In this document: in pieces, positions 20,379 to 28,192 of the stretch | How the letters are laid out: each line of letters opens with the position of its first letter | How positions within the stretch are numbered: the first letter of the stretch is position 1 | NCBI GenBank assembly: GCA_963815325.1 | Contig: CAWFGG010000001.1 | Location: forward strand, 1 to 64,000 | DNA: 64,000 bases | Source of the DNA: JABDII01 sp963815325 | Lineage (GTDB): Bacteria; Gemmatimonadota; Gemmatimonadetes; Gemmatimonadales; GWC2-71-9 | Direction: 5' to 3' | Made by a program: the position numbers and the translations under genes | Notes under the pieces: model-generated | Database searches by the model: none | What the model saw: the letters and a program-made list of their open reading frames with translations, nothing else | Told to the model about the DNA's origin: nothing

Positions 20379-21296
20379 TCAATCTTCCCATTCGAGTTCG
20401 GCGTACGCTGCCGTGACGTTACGCCGGTGATAGGCGTCGAACAAGAGCCATCGCGGGCGCTCGCTCAGGCCGACCTCCGCCACCGCCTGCGTGATTGTTC
20501 GCCCCACCTTGATTGCAGCGCGAGTCTCCTCGAGCAGCGTGGTCAGATACCGCTCCTGCGCGGCAAGGGCCTCGCGCCAATGCTTGCCGTCGCCGTGGCC
20601 AGGTACGACCTCCTTTGGGGCGAGGGCGCGCACTTGCCCGAGCACCGCGAGCCAGCCGCGCAGGCTGCCATCGATCACCGGGATGCGCTCCACGAACAGC
20701 AGGTCGGCCAGCCACAGTGTGCCGGTTTCCTCATCGAAGACCGTGAGGTCGTTGTCCGTGTGCGCCACCGGCCATGCACGAAGCCGCAGCGTGCGCTCAC
20801 CGAGGTCGAGATCGAGCGCGCCTTCCACCACCGTGTCCGGTGCAATGAGTTCGCTGCCGTGCACCGCGGGTCCGAGGTCGCGCCCCAGCGCAAGCGTGTA
20901 GTTGCGGCCGCGCGCGGCCAGCGCTGCGGCCAGCTTTTCGTGACCGACGAAGCGAGGTCGGTCTTCCTTGAACGCGGCATTGCCGAAAACGTGGTCGGGA
21001 TGCACGTGGGTATTGATCACGTAGCAAACCGGCAGTGTGGTCACCTCACGCACCGCGGCGCGCAAGCGCCGGCCGATGACGATGCTGCCGCCGGTGTCCA
21101 CAATTGCAACGCACTTCTTACCGACGATGAAACCGATGTTGGCGATCGCGCCGAGATTGGCCGGAGCGGCATCGGCCTGCGCGCCAAAATGGACAAAGAC
21201 GCCCGGCGCGACCGCGCTCATCGGCAGCGCTCCCTCAGCCGCCGCAGCGGAGGCGATCAGGCAGGCGAGAATGAGTATCGTCGTGCGGCGCACCAC
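20379..21296 (-). CDS. SoxH-like zinc metallohydrolase (quinoprotein relay type 2)
   Basis: MBL-fold enzyme with a complete zinc site: INTHVHPDHVFGNAAF, WPVAHTDNDLTVFD and VVPGHGDGKHW. A signal peptide (TTILILACLIASAAAA) puts it in the periplasm. I start it at GTG 21296: the in-frame ATG at 21344 would draw its first 16 residues from a REP-like repeat. It forms a unit with the SoxYZ-like carrier 37 bp downstream and may act on the carrier-bound group, by analogy with SoxH. Confidence 0.82.
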   Translation of the reverse strand: MVRRTTILILACLIASAAAAEGALPMSAVAPGVFVHFGAQADAAPANLGAIANIGFIVGKKCVAIVDTGGSIVIGRRLRAAVREVTTLPVCYVINTHVHPDHVFGNAAFKEDRPRFVGHEKLAAALAARGRNYTLALGRDLGPAVHGSELIAPDTVVEGALDLDLGERTLRLRAWPVAHTDNDLTVFDEETGTLWLADLLFVERIPVIDGSLRGWLAVLGQVRALAPKEVVPGHGDGKHWREALAAQERYLTTLLEETRAAIKVGRTITQAVAEVGLSERPRWLLFDAYHRRNVTAAYAELEWED

Positions 21297-21304
21297 GGGC
21301 GTCG

Positions 21305-21380
21305 GTAGGAGCGGCCTTCTGGCCGCGAAGAAAGCGTTTGCCATGCCGAACGCCGATTCGCGGCCGGGAGGCTGCTCCTA
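21305..21380. repeat. REP-like inverted repeat, copy 1
   Basis: TAGGAGCGGCCTTCTGGCCG on the left pairs with CGGCCGGGAGGCTGCTCCTA on the right around a ~36-base middle. Related copies lie at 26267-26343 and 28105-28186. It sits between two minus-strand genes, touching the stop of the pterin dehydratase gene. Confidence 0.8.
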
Positions 21381-21383
21381 CAC

Positions 21384-21764
21384 CTAATGGTCGTACTTGA
21401 TGTAGCGGAACCGCTGATCGTCGTTCGGCGTGCCTTCGAGAGGGCCGTCCTCCTTGCCGGGCTGCCAGTGCACCACTTCTTCGATCTTCTTCGCCAGCGC
21501 GAAATCCTTGTCCGTGATGCCTTTCGCCGAGTGCGTGGACAGCTTCACGATCACGAACGCGTAGGACACGGTGAGGTCGGGATGGTGCCAAGCGGCTTCG
21601 GCCAGATGACCCACGCTATTCACGACCATCAGGGTTGCCTTCCAGCCTTCGGTCTTGTATTTTCGCCGGATCCACCCATCCTCGTAGTACCACTTGGGCA
21701 GCTCACGCTCCAGCCGCGCCTTGATCTCCGCTTCCGCGTAAGCCTTCTCTTCGCGCTTTTCCAT
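21384..21764 (-). CDS. Pterin-4a-carbinolamine dehydratase (PCD/DCoH family)
   Basis: The ATG at 21764 has an AAGGAGAGG site 3 bp upstream and gives a 126-residue protein. AEAAWHHPDLTVSYAFVIVK (H60, H61, P62) and STHSAKGITDKDFALAKKI are the PCD signature, with the catalytic HHP and TH...D residues. The N- and C-terminal arms are longer than in the ~100-residue classical enzyme. Such proteins recycle 4a-hydroxy-pterins; near xoxF in a methylotroph a role in pterin or PQQ-related chemistry is possible but unproven. Divergent from xoxF. Confidence 0.8.
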   Translation of the reverse strand: MEKREEKAYAEAEIKARLERELPKWYYEDGWIRRKYKTEGWKATLMVVNSVGHLAEAAWHHPDLTVSYAFVIVKLSTHSAKGITDKDFALAKKIEEVVHWQPGKEDGPLEGTPNDDQRFRYIKYDH

Positions 21765-22115
21765 TTGCCTCTCCTTGATCGCATGCAGCAAGCTGCGCGC
21801 AGCCGCCACACCAGTGAGCGGGAAAACGGCGCGGAGTTCCCCCGGCGGGATGGCCATGGACAAACCGAACGGTTGTGACACACCCTGTTCATGCCTCGTG
21901 CGCTCCAGTCCCAAATCTGACACAACGCCCTCGTCACACTCTGCTACACCGCCCGACTTTCGCGCCACAAGCCCTGTCGCTACCGCAGCGCGCGGCGCCA
22001 CCGCGGCACCAGGCATGCTATCTGCTTATAGCTTCGATCGGTTCGGGCATGGCGTTGCGCGTTGGGCAACACTCGACTGCCCTTGGACCGCCTAGACGAG
22101 GAGGAGAGAGACGAT

Positions 22116-23924
22116 ATGAACTGGCATACCAAAAAACTGTACGTGCCGCTCGCGCTGGCAGCGGTCGCCGCCCCTGGGCTGGCGCTGGCCAACGCCGACG
22201 TGGCGAAGCTGGTCAAGGATCCGAAGAACTGGGCGATGCAAGCCGGCGATTTCGCCAACACCCGCTACAGCACCTTAAAGCAGATCAACAAAGACAACGT
22301 CAAGAACCTGCGCGTCGCATGGACCTTCTCGACCGGCGTGCTGCGCGGCCATGAAGGCGGACCGCTGGTCATCGGCGACACCCTCTACGTGCACGCCCCC
22401 TTCCCCAACAAGGTGTTCGCGATCGACCTGGAAACCCAAAAAATCAAGTGGAAATATGAGCCCAAGCAGGATCCGAGCGTGATCCCGGTGATGTGTTGCG
22501 ACACGGTCAATCGCGGCCTCGCCTATGCCGAGGGCAAGATCTTCCTGCAGCAGGCCGACACCAACCTGGTCGCGCTCGACGCCAAGACCGGCAAGGAATT
22601 GTGGAAGGTCAAGAACGGCGACCCCAAGGTCGGCGAGACCAACACGCAGGCGCCGCACGTGTTCAAGGACAAGGTGATTACCGGCATTTCCGGCGGCGAA
22701 TTCGGCGTGCGCGGCTTCCTGGCGGCGTACAACATCAACGACGGCAAGCTGGTGTGGAAGGCTTTCAGCACGGGCCCGGACGCCGAGATGTTGATCGACC
22801 CCGAAAAGACCATGGCCTGGACCGACGGCAAGATGGCTCCGGTGGGCAAGGATTCGAGCCTGAAATCCTGGCAGGGCGACCAGTGGAAGATCGGCGGCGG
22901 GACCACGTGGGGCTGGTACAGCTATGATCCCGAACTGAACCTGCTGTACTACGGCACCGGCAATCCATCGACCTGGAATCCAGCGCAACGGCCGGGCGAC
23001 AACAAGTGGTCGATGACCATTTTCGCGCGCGACGTCGATACCGGAATGGCGAAGTGGGCCTACCAGATGACGCCGCACGACGAGTGGGACTTCGACGGCG
23101 TCAACGAGATGATCCTGGCCGACATCGACGTCAAAGGCAAGAAGCGCAAGACCCTGGTGCACTTCGACCGCAACGGCTTCGGCTACACGATGGATCGTGT
23201 GACCGGCGAGCTGTTGGTGGCGGAGAAGTTCGACCCGAAGGTCAACTGGGCGGAAAAGGTCGACATGAAGACAGGGCGGCCGGTGGTGGTGGCGAAATAC
23301 TCCACCGCCCAGCAAGGCCAGGACGTCAATACCAAAGGCATCTGCCCGGCGGCGCTCGGCACCAAGGACCAGCAACCGGCGGCGTTCAACCCGAAGAACG
23401 GCCTGTTCTATGTGCCGACCAACCACGTGTGCATGGACTACGAGCCGTTCAAGGTCGAGTACACGGCGGGGCAACCCTACGTCGGCGCCACGCTGTCGAT
23501 GTATCCGGCGCCGGGTAGCCATGGCGGCATGGGCAACTTCATCACCTGGGACGCCGGCAAGGGCAAGATCGTGCAGTCCAAGCCGGAGAAATTCTCGGTG
23601 TGGAGCGGCGCGCTGGTGACCGCGGGGGGCATCTCCTGCTACGGCACGCTGGAAGGCCACATGAAGTGCGTCGATGCGAATGACATCAACAAGGAACTGT
23701 ACAAATTCAAGACTCCCTCGGGCATCATCGGCAACATCAACACCTGGGAGTTCAAGGGCAATCAGTACATCGGCGTGCTCTCCGGCATCGGCGGCTGGGC
23801 CGGCATCGGCATGGCTGCGGGGCTGGAGAAGGACACCGACGGGCTCGGCGCGGTGGGCGGCTACCGCTCGCTCAAGGAATACACCGAGCTGGGCGGGGTA
23901 ATGACCGTATTCGCGCTGCCGTGA
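22116..23924 (+). CDS. xoxF: XoxF, lanthanide-dependent methanol dehydrogenase
   Basis: 602 residues after a GAGGAGAGA site, with a signal peptide ending ALA. PQQ beta-propeller enzyme: vicinal disulfide C127-C128 (VMCCDTVNRG), metal ligands E195 and N283, catalytic D325 and the extra D327 in HDEWDFDGVNE that coordinates the lanthanide; calcium-type MxaF has Ala there. It oxidises methanol to formaldehyde (or formate) in the periplasm and gives electrons to XoxG. The 350-bp divergent region before it holds no obvious consensus promoter. Confidence 0.95.
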   Translation: MNWHTKKLYVPLALAAVAAPGLALANADVAKLVKDPKNWAMQAGDFANTRYSTLKQINKDNVKNLRVAWTFSTGVLRGHEGGPLVIGDTLYVHAPFPNKVFAIDLETQKIKWKYEPKQDPSVIPVMCCDTVNRGLAYAEGKIFLQQADTNLVALDAKTGKELWKVKNGDPKVGETNTQAPHVFKDKVITGISGGEFGVRGFLAAYNINDGKLVWKAFSTGPDAEMLIDPEKTMAWTDGKMAPVGKDSSLKSWQGDQWKIGGGTTWGWYSYDPELNLLYYGTGNPSTWNPAQRPGDNKWSMTIFARDVDTGMAKWAYQMTPHDEWDFDGVNEMILADIDVKGKKRKTLVHFDRNGFGYTMDRVTGELLVAEKFDPKVNWAEKVDMKTGRPVVVAKYSTAQQGQDVNTKGICPAALGTKDQQPAAFNPKNGLFYVPTNHVCMDYEPFKVEYTAGQPYVGATLSMYPAPGSHGGMGNFITWDAGKGKIVQSKPEKFSVWSGALVTAGGISCYGTLEGHMKCVDANDINKELYKFKTPSGIIGNINTWEFKGNQYIGVLSGIGGWAGIGMAAGLEKDTDGLGAVGGYRSLKEYTELGGVMTVFALP

Positions 23925-23968
23925 TCGGGCGCCGACGGGCGATCTGCCTTTGAAGCCTGTCCCCTCCT

Positions 23969-24010
23969 GACTGGCATCCCGGCCGGTGTTGGGATGCCAG
24001 TCTTATTTTT
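23969..24010 (+). terminator. Terminator or attenuator between xoxF and xoxG
   Basis: A perfect 12-bp stem (GACTGGCATCCC and its complement) with a 10-base loop is followed by TTATTTTT, a good intrinsic terminator. It should reduce xoxG-xoxJ transcription relative to xoxF. Confidence 0.9.
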
Positions 24011-24033
24011 CCAAACGGCCGATTCAATCGCTC

Positions 24034-24429
24034 ATGAAAAACGCCAGCGCGACTACAGCCCTCATATTGTCGTTGTCCCTAGCCGCGGTCGCCGCGGCCG
24101 CTGATCCCACTCCCTACCAGGTCGCCGACGGCAACAAGGTCAACCCGGCAACTTTGGAAGGCTGGCGCACGTGGCGCGCGCTGGCGTGCGAGCGCTGCCA
24201 CGGCAAGAACCAGGAAGGCATGGTCGGGCCCTCGCTGGTGGAGAGCCTCAAGATACTCTCGAAGGATGAGTTTAAGCAGCTCATGCTCGCCGGCCGGCCG
24301 GAGAAGGGAATGCCCAATTTCGACGGTAGCGAGATGGTGGTCAAGAACATGGACGGCCTCTACGCCTACCTCAAGGGCCGTTCCGACGGTGCGATCAAGC
24401 CCGGCCGAGTCGCAGCGCTGAAGGAATAG
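24034..24429 (+). CDS. xoxG: XoxG, c-type cytochrome electron acceptor
   Basis: 131 residues from ATG 24034: a signal peptide (ending AAA), one haem motif CERCH (C52, C55, H56) and a late MPNFDGSEM segment that can give the Met ligand. Its position just after xoxF identifies it as the cytochrome that takes electrons from XoxF. The start codon lies right after the terminator T-run and has a poor ribosome site. An in-frame ATG at 23986 would lie inside the hairpin. Confidence 0.88.
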   Translation: MKNASATTALILSLSLAAVAAAADPTPYQVADGNKVNPATLEGWRTWRALACERCHGKNQEGMVGPSLVESLKILSKDEFKQLMLAGRPEKGMPNFDGSEMVVKNMDGLYAYLKGRSDGAIKPGRVAALKE

Positions 24430-24434
24430 CGGTC

Positions 24435-25346
24435 GTGGCTGCCGTGCGAAGGGCATTCCGAACCCACGCGTCGATTGCGCTTCTCGGCGCCTGCCAGCTC
24501 CTGCCGGACGCAGCCATCGCCGCCGAGCCGGATGTGCCCGCCAAGGTGCTGCGCGTCTGCGCCGACCCCAACAATCTGCCGCTTTCCAACCAGCGCGGTG
24601 AAGGCTACGAGAACAAGATCGCCGAGCTGTTCGCCAAGGAACTCGGCTGGCAGCTCGAATTCACCTGGTATCCGCAGCGCATGGGCTTCATCCGCAACAC
24701 GCTGCGCGCCCGCGTCGAGGGCGAGGAGCGCTACAAGTGCGACCTGATCATGGGCTTGCCGGTGGGTTTCGAGTTGGCATCCACCACCAAGCCCTACCTG
24801 CGCTCGACCTACGCGCTGGCCTATGTCAAGGGCAAGGGTCTGGACAGCGTGAAGGCGCCGGAGGATCTACTCGAGCTCGAACCGGCAAAACTCAAGTCGC
24901 TCAAGTTCGGCGTGTTCGGCCAGACGCCGCCTGTCGACTGGCTGCTCAAGCACGGCCTGTTCGGCCAAGCGGTTTCCTATCAGAAGCAGACCGGCGATCC
25001 GGAGCAATATCCGGGCGAAGTCATCGAGAAGGATCTGGCCACCGGCAAAGTCGATGTCGCCTTCGCCTGGGGACCGATCGTCGCCTACTTCGCCAGGCAG
25101 TCGCCGAACGGAAACCTGGCGGTGGTCGCGTTCAAGCCGGACGCCGAAATCAAGTTTGACTACAGCATCGCCATGGGCGTGCGTCATGGCGAGCGCGAAT
25201 GGAAGAGCCAGGTCGAGCAATTGATCGGCCAGCAGCGCGCGAAGATTCAGGCGATACTCGCGGCCTACGGCGTGCCGCAATTGGACGAAGCAGGCAAACT
25301 CGTCACCGTCACGCCCGATCCGGCCCCGGGCACCGCGGGGCAGTGA
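24435..25346 (+). CDS. xoxJ: XoxJ, periplasmic binding protein-like partner of XoxF
   Basis: 303 residues with a signal peptide. KVLRVCADPNNLPLSNQRGE and CDLIMGLPVGFELASTTKPY are typical of the quinoprotein-dehydrogenase-associated solute-binding family (MxaJ/XoxJ). XoxJ is thought to help maturation or activation of XoxF. It begins 5 bp after xoxG. ATG versus GTG start is not in doubt, but the first ~25 residues include an unusual Cys (LLGACQ). Confidence 0.88.
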   Translation: MAAVRRAFRTHASIALLGACQLLPDAAIAAEPDVPAKVLRVCADPNNLPLSNQRGEGYENKIAELFAKELGWQLEFTWYPQRMGFIRNTLRARVEGEERYKCDLIMGLPVGFELASTTKPYLRSTYALAYVKGKGLDSVKAPEDLLELEPAKLKSLKFGVFGQTPPVDWLLKHGLFGQAVSYQKQTGDPEQYPGEVIEKDLATGKVDVAFAWGPIVAYFARQSPNGNLAVVAFKPDAEIKFDYSIAMGVRHGEREWKSQVEQLIGQQRAKIQAILAAYGVPQLDEAGKLVTVTPDPAPGTAGQ

Positions 25347-25735
25347 CCGTGATGGTCGGTGGGGCGCGGCTCTTGTTGATGTTTCCGAAATACTGGACAG
25401 AAAACCCGTTCGGGCTGAGCTTGTCGAAGCCCTTCGCCAGGCTCAGGGCGAGCGGCGTTGTTTGCGCCGTCAGGCTATGCGGAAACCGCGATAGCTGGTC
25501 ATTCCCGCGCAGTCAGCAATGTGCAAAGCCCTTCTCCCGTCCGCCGTCCTCGCCTGGACCGGCGCGGGGCGCACGGACATCGACCTGTGCGTGCTCTATT
25601 CCGCCCAGGCCCGAGGCCCCGTGGCCGCGTGCCGATACGCTGCAAGTCGGCCAGCCGGTGATCGCCGTTGGATCCTCCTCCAAGCAGGCGCTGGAGTGCG
25701 CGGCCGCGCCGGCCAGTCTCTGCTGAGGAAAGGTA
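25347..25735. other. Intergenic segment with REP-like palindrome and an unresolved short coding trace
   Basis: 25405-25455 holds a nested palindrome (CCCGTTCGGGCTGAGC, then GGCTCAGGGCGAGCGG) of a kind widespread in proteobacterial intergenic DNA. From 25519 an open stretch starts MCKALLPSAVLAWTGAGRTD, and a second frame reads ADTLQVGQPVIAVGSSSKQA to a stop at 25724, 12 bp before folK. If one indel joins them, a ~68-residue protein results. I cannot name it. Confidence 0.4.
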
Positions 25736-26263
25736 ATGCACCGCGCCTACATCGGCCTCGGCAGCAACCTCGGCTGGCCGCAGCGGCAGATCCTGAGCGC
25801 CTTCGAGGCGATCGCCGCGATACCCGGTGTCACGCTGTTAGCCCGCTCGTCTTTGTACAAGAGCGCGCCGCAGGGCTACCCGGATCAACCGGACTTCATC
25901 AACGCCTGCGCGGCGATCGCGACCACGCTCGCGCCGCATGAACTTCTGCAAGCCGTACTCGCGATCGAACGCAGCCAGCAAAGAGTGCGCGACTTCGCCA
26001 ATGCACCGCGCACACTCGACCTCGACATCCTGATCTACGACGCGCTGCAAATCACAGATGCGTTGCTGACGCTGCCCCATCCGCGTTGCCACGGGCGCGC
26101 CTTCGTGCTCTACCCGCTGCTCGAAATCGCGCCGGATTGCGTGGTCCCCGGGCGCGGGCCGGCGCGCGAGCTGCTGCGCGGCGTGCAAGATCAGGCGATT
26201 TCGCGCATCGCAGAGGAGGTCACGTTGCGCCTCGCCTATGGGTCGTTCGTCGGCGCGACGTAA
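25736..26263 (+). CDS. folK: FolK-type hydroxymethyldihydropterin pyrophosphokinase
   Basis: 175 residues: AYIGLGSNLGWPQRQI, SSLYKSAPQGYPDQPDFINA, and the signature NAPRTLDLDILIYD with metal-binding DLD. It transfers pyrophosphate from ATP to 6-hydroxymethyl-dihydropterin. Lying next to the fhc cluster and a beta-RFAP synthase gene, it may serve tetrahydromethanopterin synthesis instead of, or besides, folate. Ribosome site GAGGAAAGG precedes the ATG. Confidence 0.9.
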   Translation: MHRAYIGLGSNLGWPQRQILSAFEAIAAIPGVTLLARSSLYKSAPQGYPDQPDFINACAAIATTLAPHELLQAVLAIERSQQRVRDFANAPRTLDLDILIYDALQITDALLTLPHPRCHGRAFVLYPLLEIAPDCVVPGRGPARELLRGVQDQAISRIAEEVTLRLAYGSFVGAT

Positions 26264-26266
26264 TAC

Positions 26267-26343
26267 CGAGCGGCCTCCAGGCCGCGAATGGGGCTTTCGC
26301 CTGGTGGCGCACCTATTCGCGGCCTGGAGGCCGCTCCTACAAC
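26267..26343. repeat. REP-like inverted repeat, copy 2
   Basis: GAGCGGCCTCCAGGCCGCGA pairs with TCGCGGCCTGGAGGCCGCTC, separated by about 28 bases. It lies in the convergent gap between folK and fhcC and may act as a shared terminator. Confidence 0.85.
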
Positions 26344-26371
26344 ACCGATCGCAAGTTCGGGAGCGCGACGC

Positions 26372-27187
26372 TCACACCCAAATCAGAATCTCGCCCTTGC
26401 CGCCATTGGCGATGTCGCCGACGAAGCGGCGCACCCGATCGGCATTGGCGGCCAGGCGCGCGAATTCGCTCGGCAGCGTGCTCCAGGCCCGCAGCAGCAA
26501 ACGCAGGAAACCCAGTTCATGCTCGCCGCAATCGTTGAAGGTGGGCAACAGGCGCTCAGGCATCCGCCGCAGCAGCAGCGTGCCGCGGCGCATGGCATAG
26601 CCCGGATTCGCGCCCACCGCGCCCGCCACGGCGATGGTGCCGGCGATCATGCCGCACCCGCAATAGCTTCCCGCCGTACCCTCGATCAGCACCATGCCGC
26701 GGCGCATGCGCTCGCCGGCGCGATCGCCCGCGTTGCCGCCGACGATGACATCGCCGCCCGACATGCCGCGCTGCTCGCCCGGAGCCGCTGCGGCGAGGAA
26801 ATCGCCGGCATCGCCACGCACGTGCAGCGAACCGCCCGCCATCCCGCTCGCCGCGTAGGCGCCGGCGTTGCCGCCGACCTCGATCTCGCCGCCGGCCATG
26901 CCCATGCCGAGGTAAGCGCCGGCATCGCCCTCCACCGTGATGCGGCCATGGGTCATTGCCGCGGCGATGCGGTCGAGCTTGGCGCTGGCGTTGAGGATCA
27001 CTATGTCGCTCACATCGTCCCCGGCCAGATCGAACACATCGCCGACCCGCAGCGTCTGATTTCCCGACGCGAGTTCGAGCGTGGCGATTCGATCGCGGTC
27101 CAGCCCGGCGAGCCGATCCGGCGTCAGCGGCGAGAGGTCGACGCGCTGCCGCGGATCGTGCTTGAGCGCGAGCATCAGGCGGCTCAT
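26372..27187 (-). CDS. fhcC: FhcC, formyltransferase/hydrolase complex subunit C
   Basis: 271 residues from ATG 27187, whose first bases overlap the fhcD stop. The body has the repeated GNAGxxxGxxMxGG pattern (GDAGAYLGMGMAGGEIEVGG, NAGDRAGERMRRGMVLIEG) of the beta-helix shared with FwdC/FmdC and glutamate synthase C-domains. In methylotrophs Fhc converts formyl-H4MPT to formate via a methanofuran-like carrier. Last gene of fhcBADC. Confidence 0.92.
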   Translation of the reverse strand: MSRLMLALKHDPRQRVDLSPLTPDRLAGLDRDRIATLELASGNQTLRVGDVFDLAGDDVSDIVILNASAKLDRIAAAMTHGRITVEGDAGAYLGMGMAGGEIEVGGNAGAYAASGMAGGSLHVRGDAGDFLAAAAPGEQRGMSGGDVIVGGNAGDRAGERMRRGMVLIEGTAGSYCGCGMIAGTIAVAGAVGANPGYAMRRGTLLLRRMPERLLPTFNDCGEHELGFLRLLLRAWSTLPSEFARLAANADRVRRFVGDIANGGKGEILIWV

Positions 27188-28080
27188 GCCAGCGCTTCCC
27201 GCAGATCGAAGCGAAACTGGCCGAGCTTGCCGCCGTAGTTGCCCGCGCTGATGCGCCGCACGCCCGCGCGCGCGCCCACCTTGCACACCGCTTGCATGCC
27301 GGCGCGCATCGCCGCGCGCACGTCGTCCTCGGTCAAGCCGTCGATGACGATCTCCAGCACGCCGCCGACATCCGGCGTCAACGCGGTCTTGGTGATGCCG
27401 CGCAGGGTCGGACAATAGGGGTCGTTGGTCGACGCCGGCAGGGCCTTGTACTTCGATCCGATCTTGGAGCCCGAGCGCACGACGCCGCCGGGAAACGGCA
27501 TGATGACGTTCGGCAGCCTGCGCATCGCCGCCACCGCTGCCTCGCAGGCAGTGAGCGCCGCCGCGGGCGCGGCGGCAAGGACGAGGAAGTTGCCGCCCCC
27601 CACCGCCTTGGTCATGCCGGTGCTTTCCTCGCAGACGAATTCGCCGTCCATCACCGGGATGCGCCAGTAGCGCCGGCCGCCGATCAGTTTGGAACCCTGA
27701 AATCCATCGCCGAAGTAGCGCAGGCCCTTACCCAGCGCCAGCGGTGTCGCGCTCTCGATCCCGGCGAACACCGCGCTCGCCGGCGCGGTGAGCACACACT
27801 GTCCGACGCGCCGCTGGAGCTGCTTAGCCAATTCCTGGGTCGACACGGCGAACAGCAGCACCGCAATGCCGGGCCGGCCGTCCGGCGTTTCCTCGGGCGC
27901 CAGCTCGCGCTCGATTCCGGCCTCGCAGCCGCAGGCGATCACCGAAGTGGCGAAACCGGTCATCGCGGTCGCCGCATGGCGCGCCCAGGTCGGATTGCAG
28001 GAGGTGACGATGACCCGCGTCGCCTTCATGGCGAAGGCTTCGGCGAAGGTATCGTCGATGGCGACGCCGTTGAGGATCAT
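27184..28080 (-). CDS. fhcD: FhcD, formylmethanofuran:H4MPT formyltransferase subunit
   Basis: 298 residues starting MILNGVAIDDTFAEAFAMKA, the Ftr family opening. Conserved blocks include RYFGDGFQGSKLIGGRRYWR, VPVMDGEF-like IPVMDGEFVCEE and GGVVRSGSKIGSKYKALPAS. It moves the formyl group between H4MPT and the carrier of the Fhc complex. A REP-like repeat separates it from fhcA, while the order B-A-D-C is kept. Confidence 0.94.
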   Translation of the reverse strand: MILNGVAIDDTFAEAFAMKATRVIVTSCNPTWARHAATAMTGFATSVIACGCEAGIERELAPEETPDGRPGIAVLLFAVSTQELAKQLQRRVGQCVLTAPASAVFAGIESATPLALGKGLRYFGDGFQGSKLIGGRRYWRIPVMDGEFVCEESTGMTKAVGGGNFLVLAAAPAAALTACEAAVAAMRRLPNVIMPFPGGVVRSGSKIGSKYKALPASTNDPYCPTLRGITKTALTPDVGGVLEIVIDGLTEDDVRAAMRAGMQAVCKVGARAGVRRISAGNYGGKLGQFRFDLREALA

Positions 28081-28104
28081 GTCCGCCTGCCTGACCTACA
28101 GGCA

Positions 28105-28186
28105 TGTAGGAGCGGCCTCCCGGCCGCGAATCGGCGTTCGCCGCGGTACCGATGCCCTTTCGCGGCCGGGAGGCCGCTGCTACAAA
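28105..28186. repeat. REP-like inverted repeat, copy 3, inside the fhc operon
   Basis: TGTAGGAGCGGCCTCCCGGC and the matching right arm GCCGGGAGGCCGCTGCTACA enclose ~42 bases. It sits between fhcA and fhcD, where a hairpin could process or attenuate the fhc transcript. Confidence 0.85.
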
Positions 28187-28192
28187 ACGGGT

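Noticed and set aside
18105..21296. Sulfur oxidation (sox) operon
   Set aside because: Only SoxYZ- and SoxH-like genes occur, with no soxA, soxX, soxB or soxC; the set is the quinoprotein-associated version.
22275..23660. 461-residue minus-strand frame opposite xoxF
   Set aside because: Antisense shadow; no signal or motif, and xoxF is certain.
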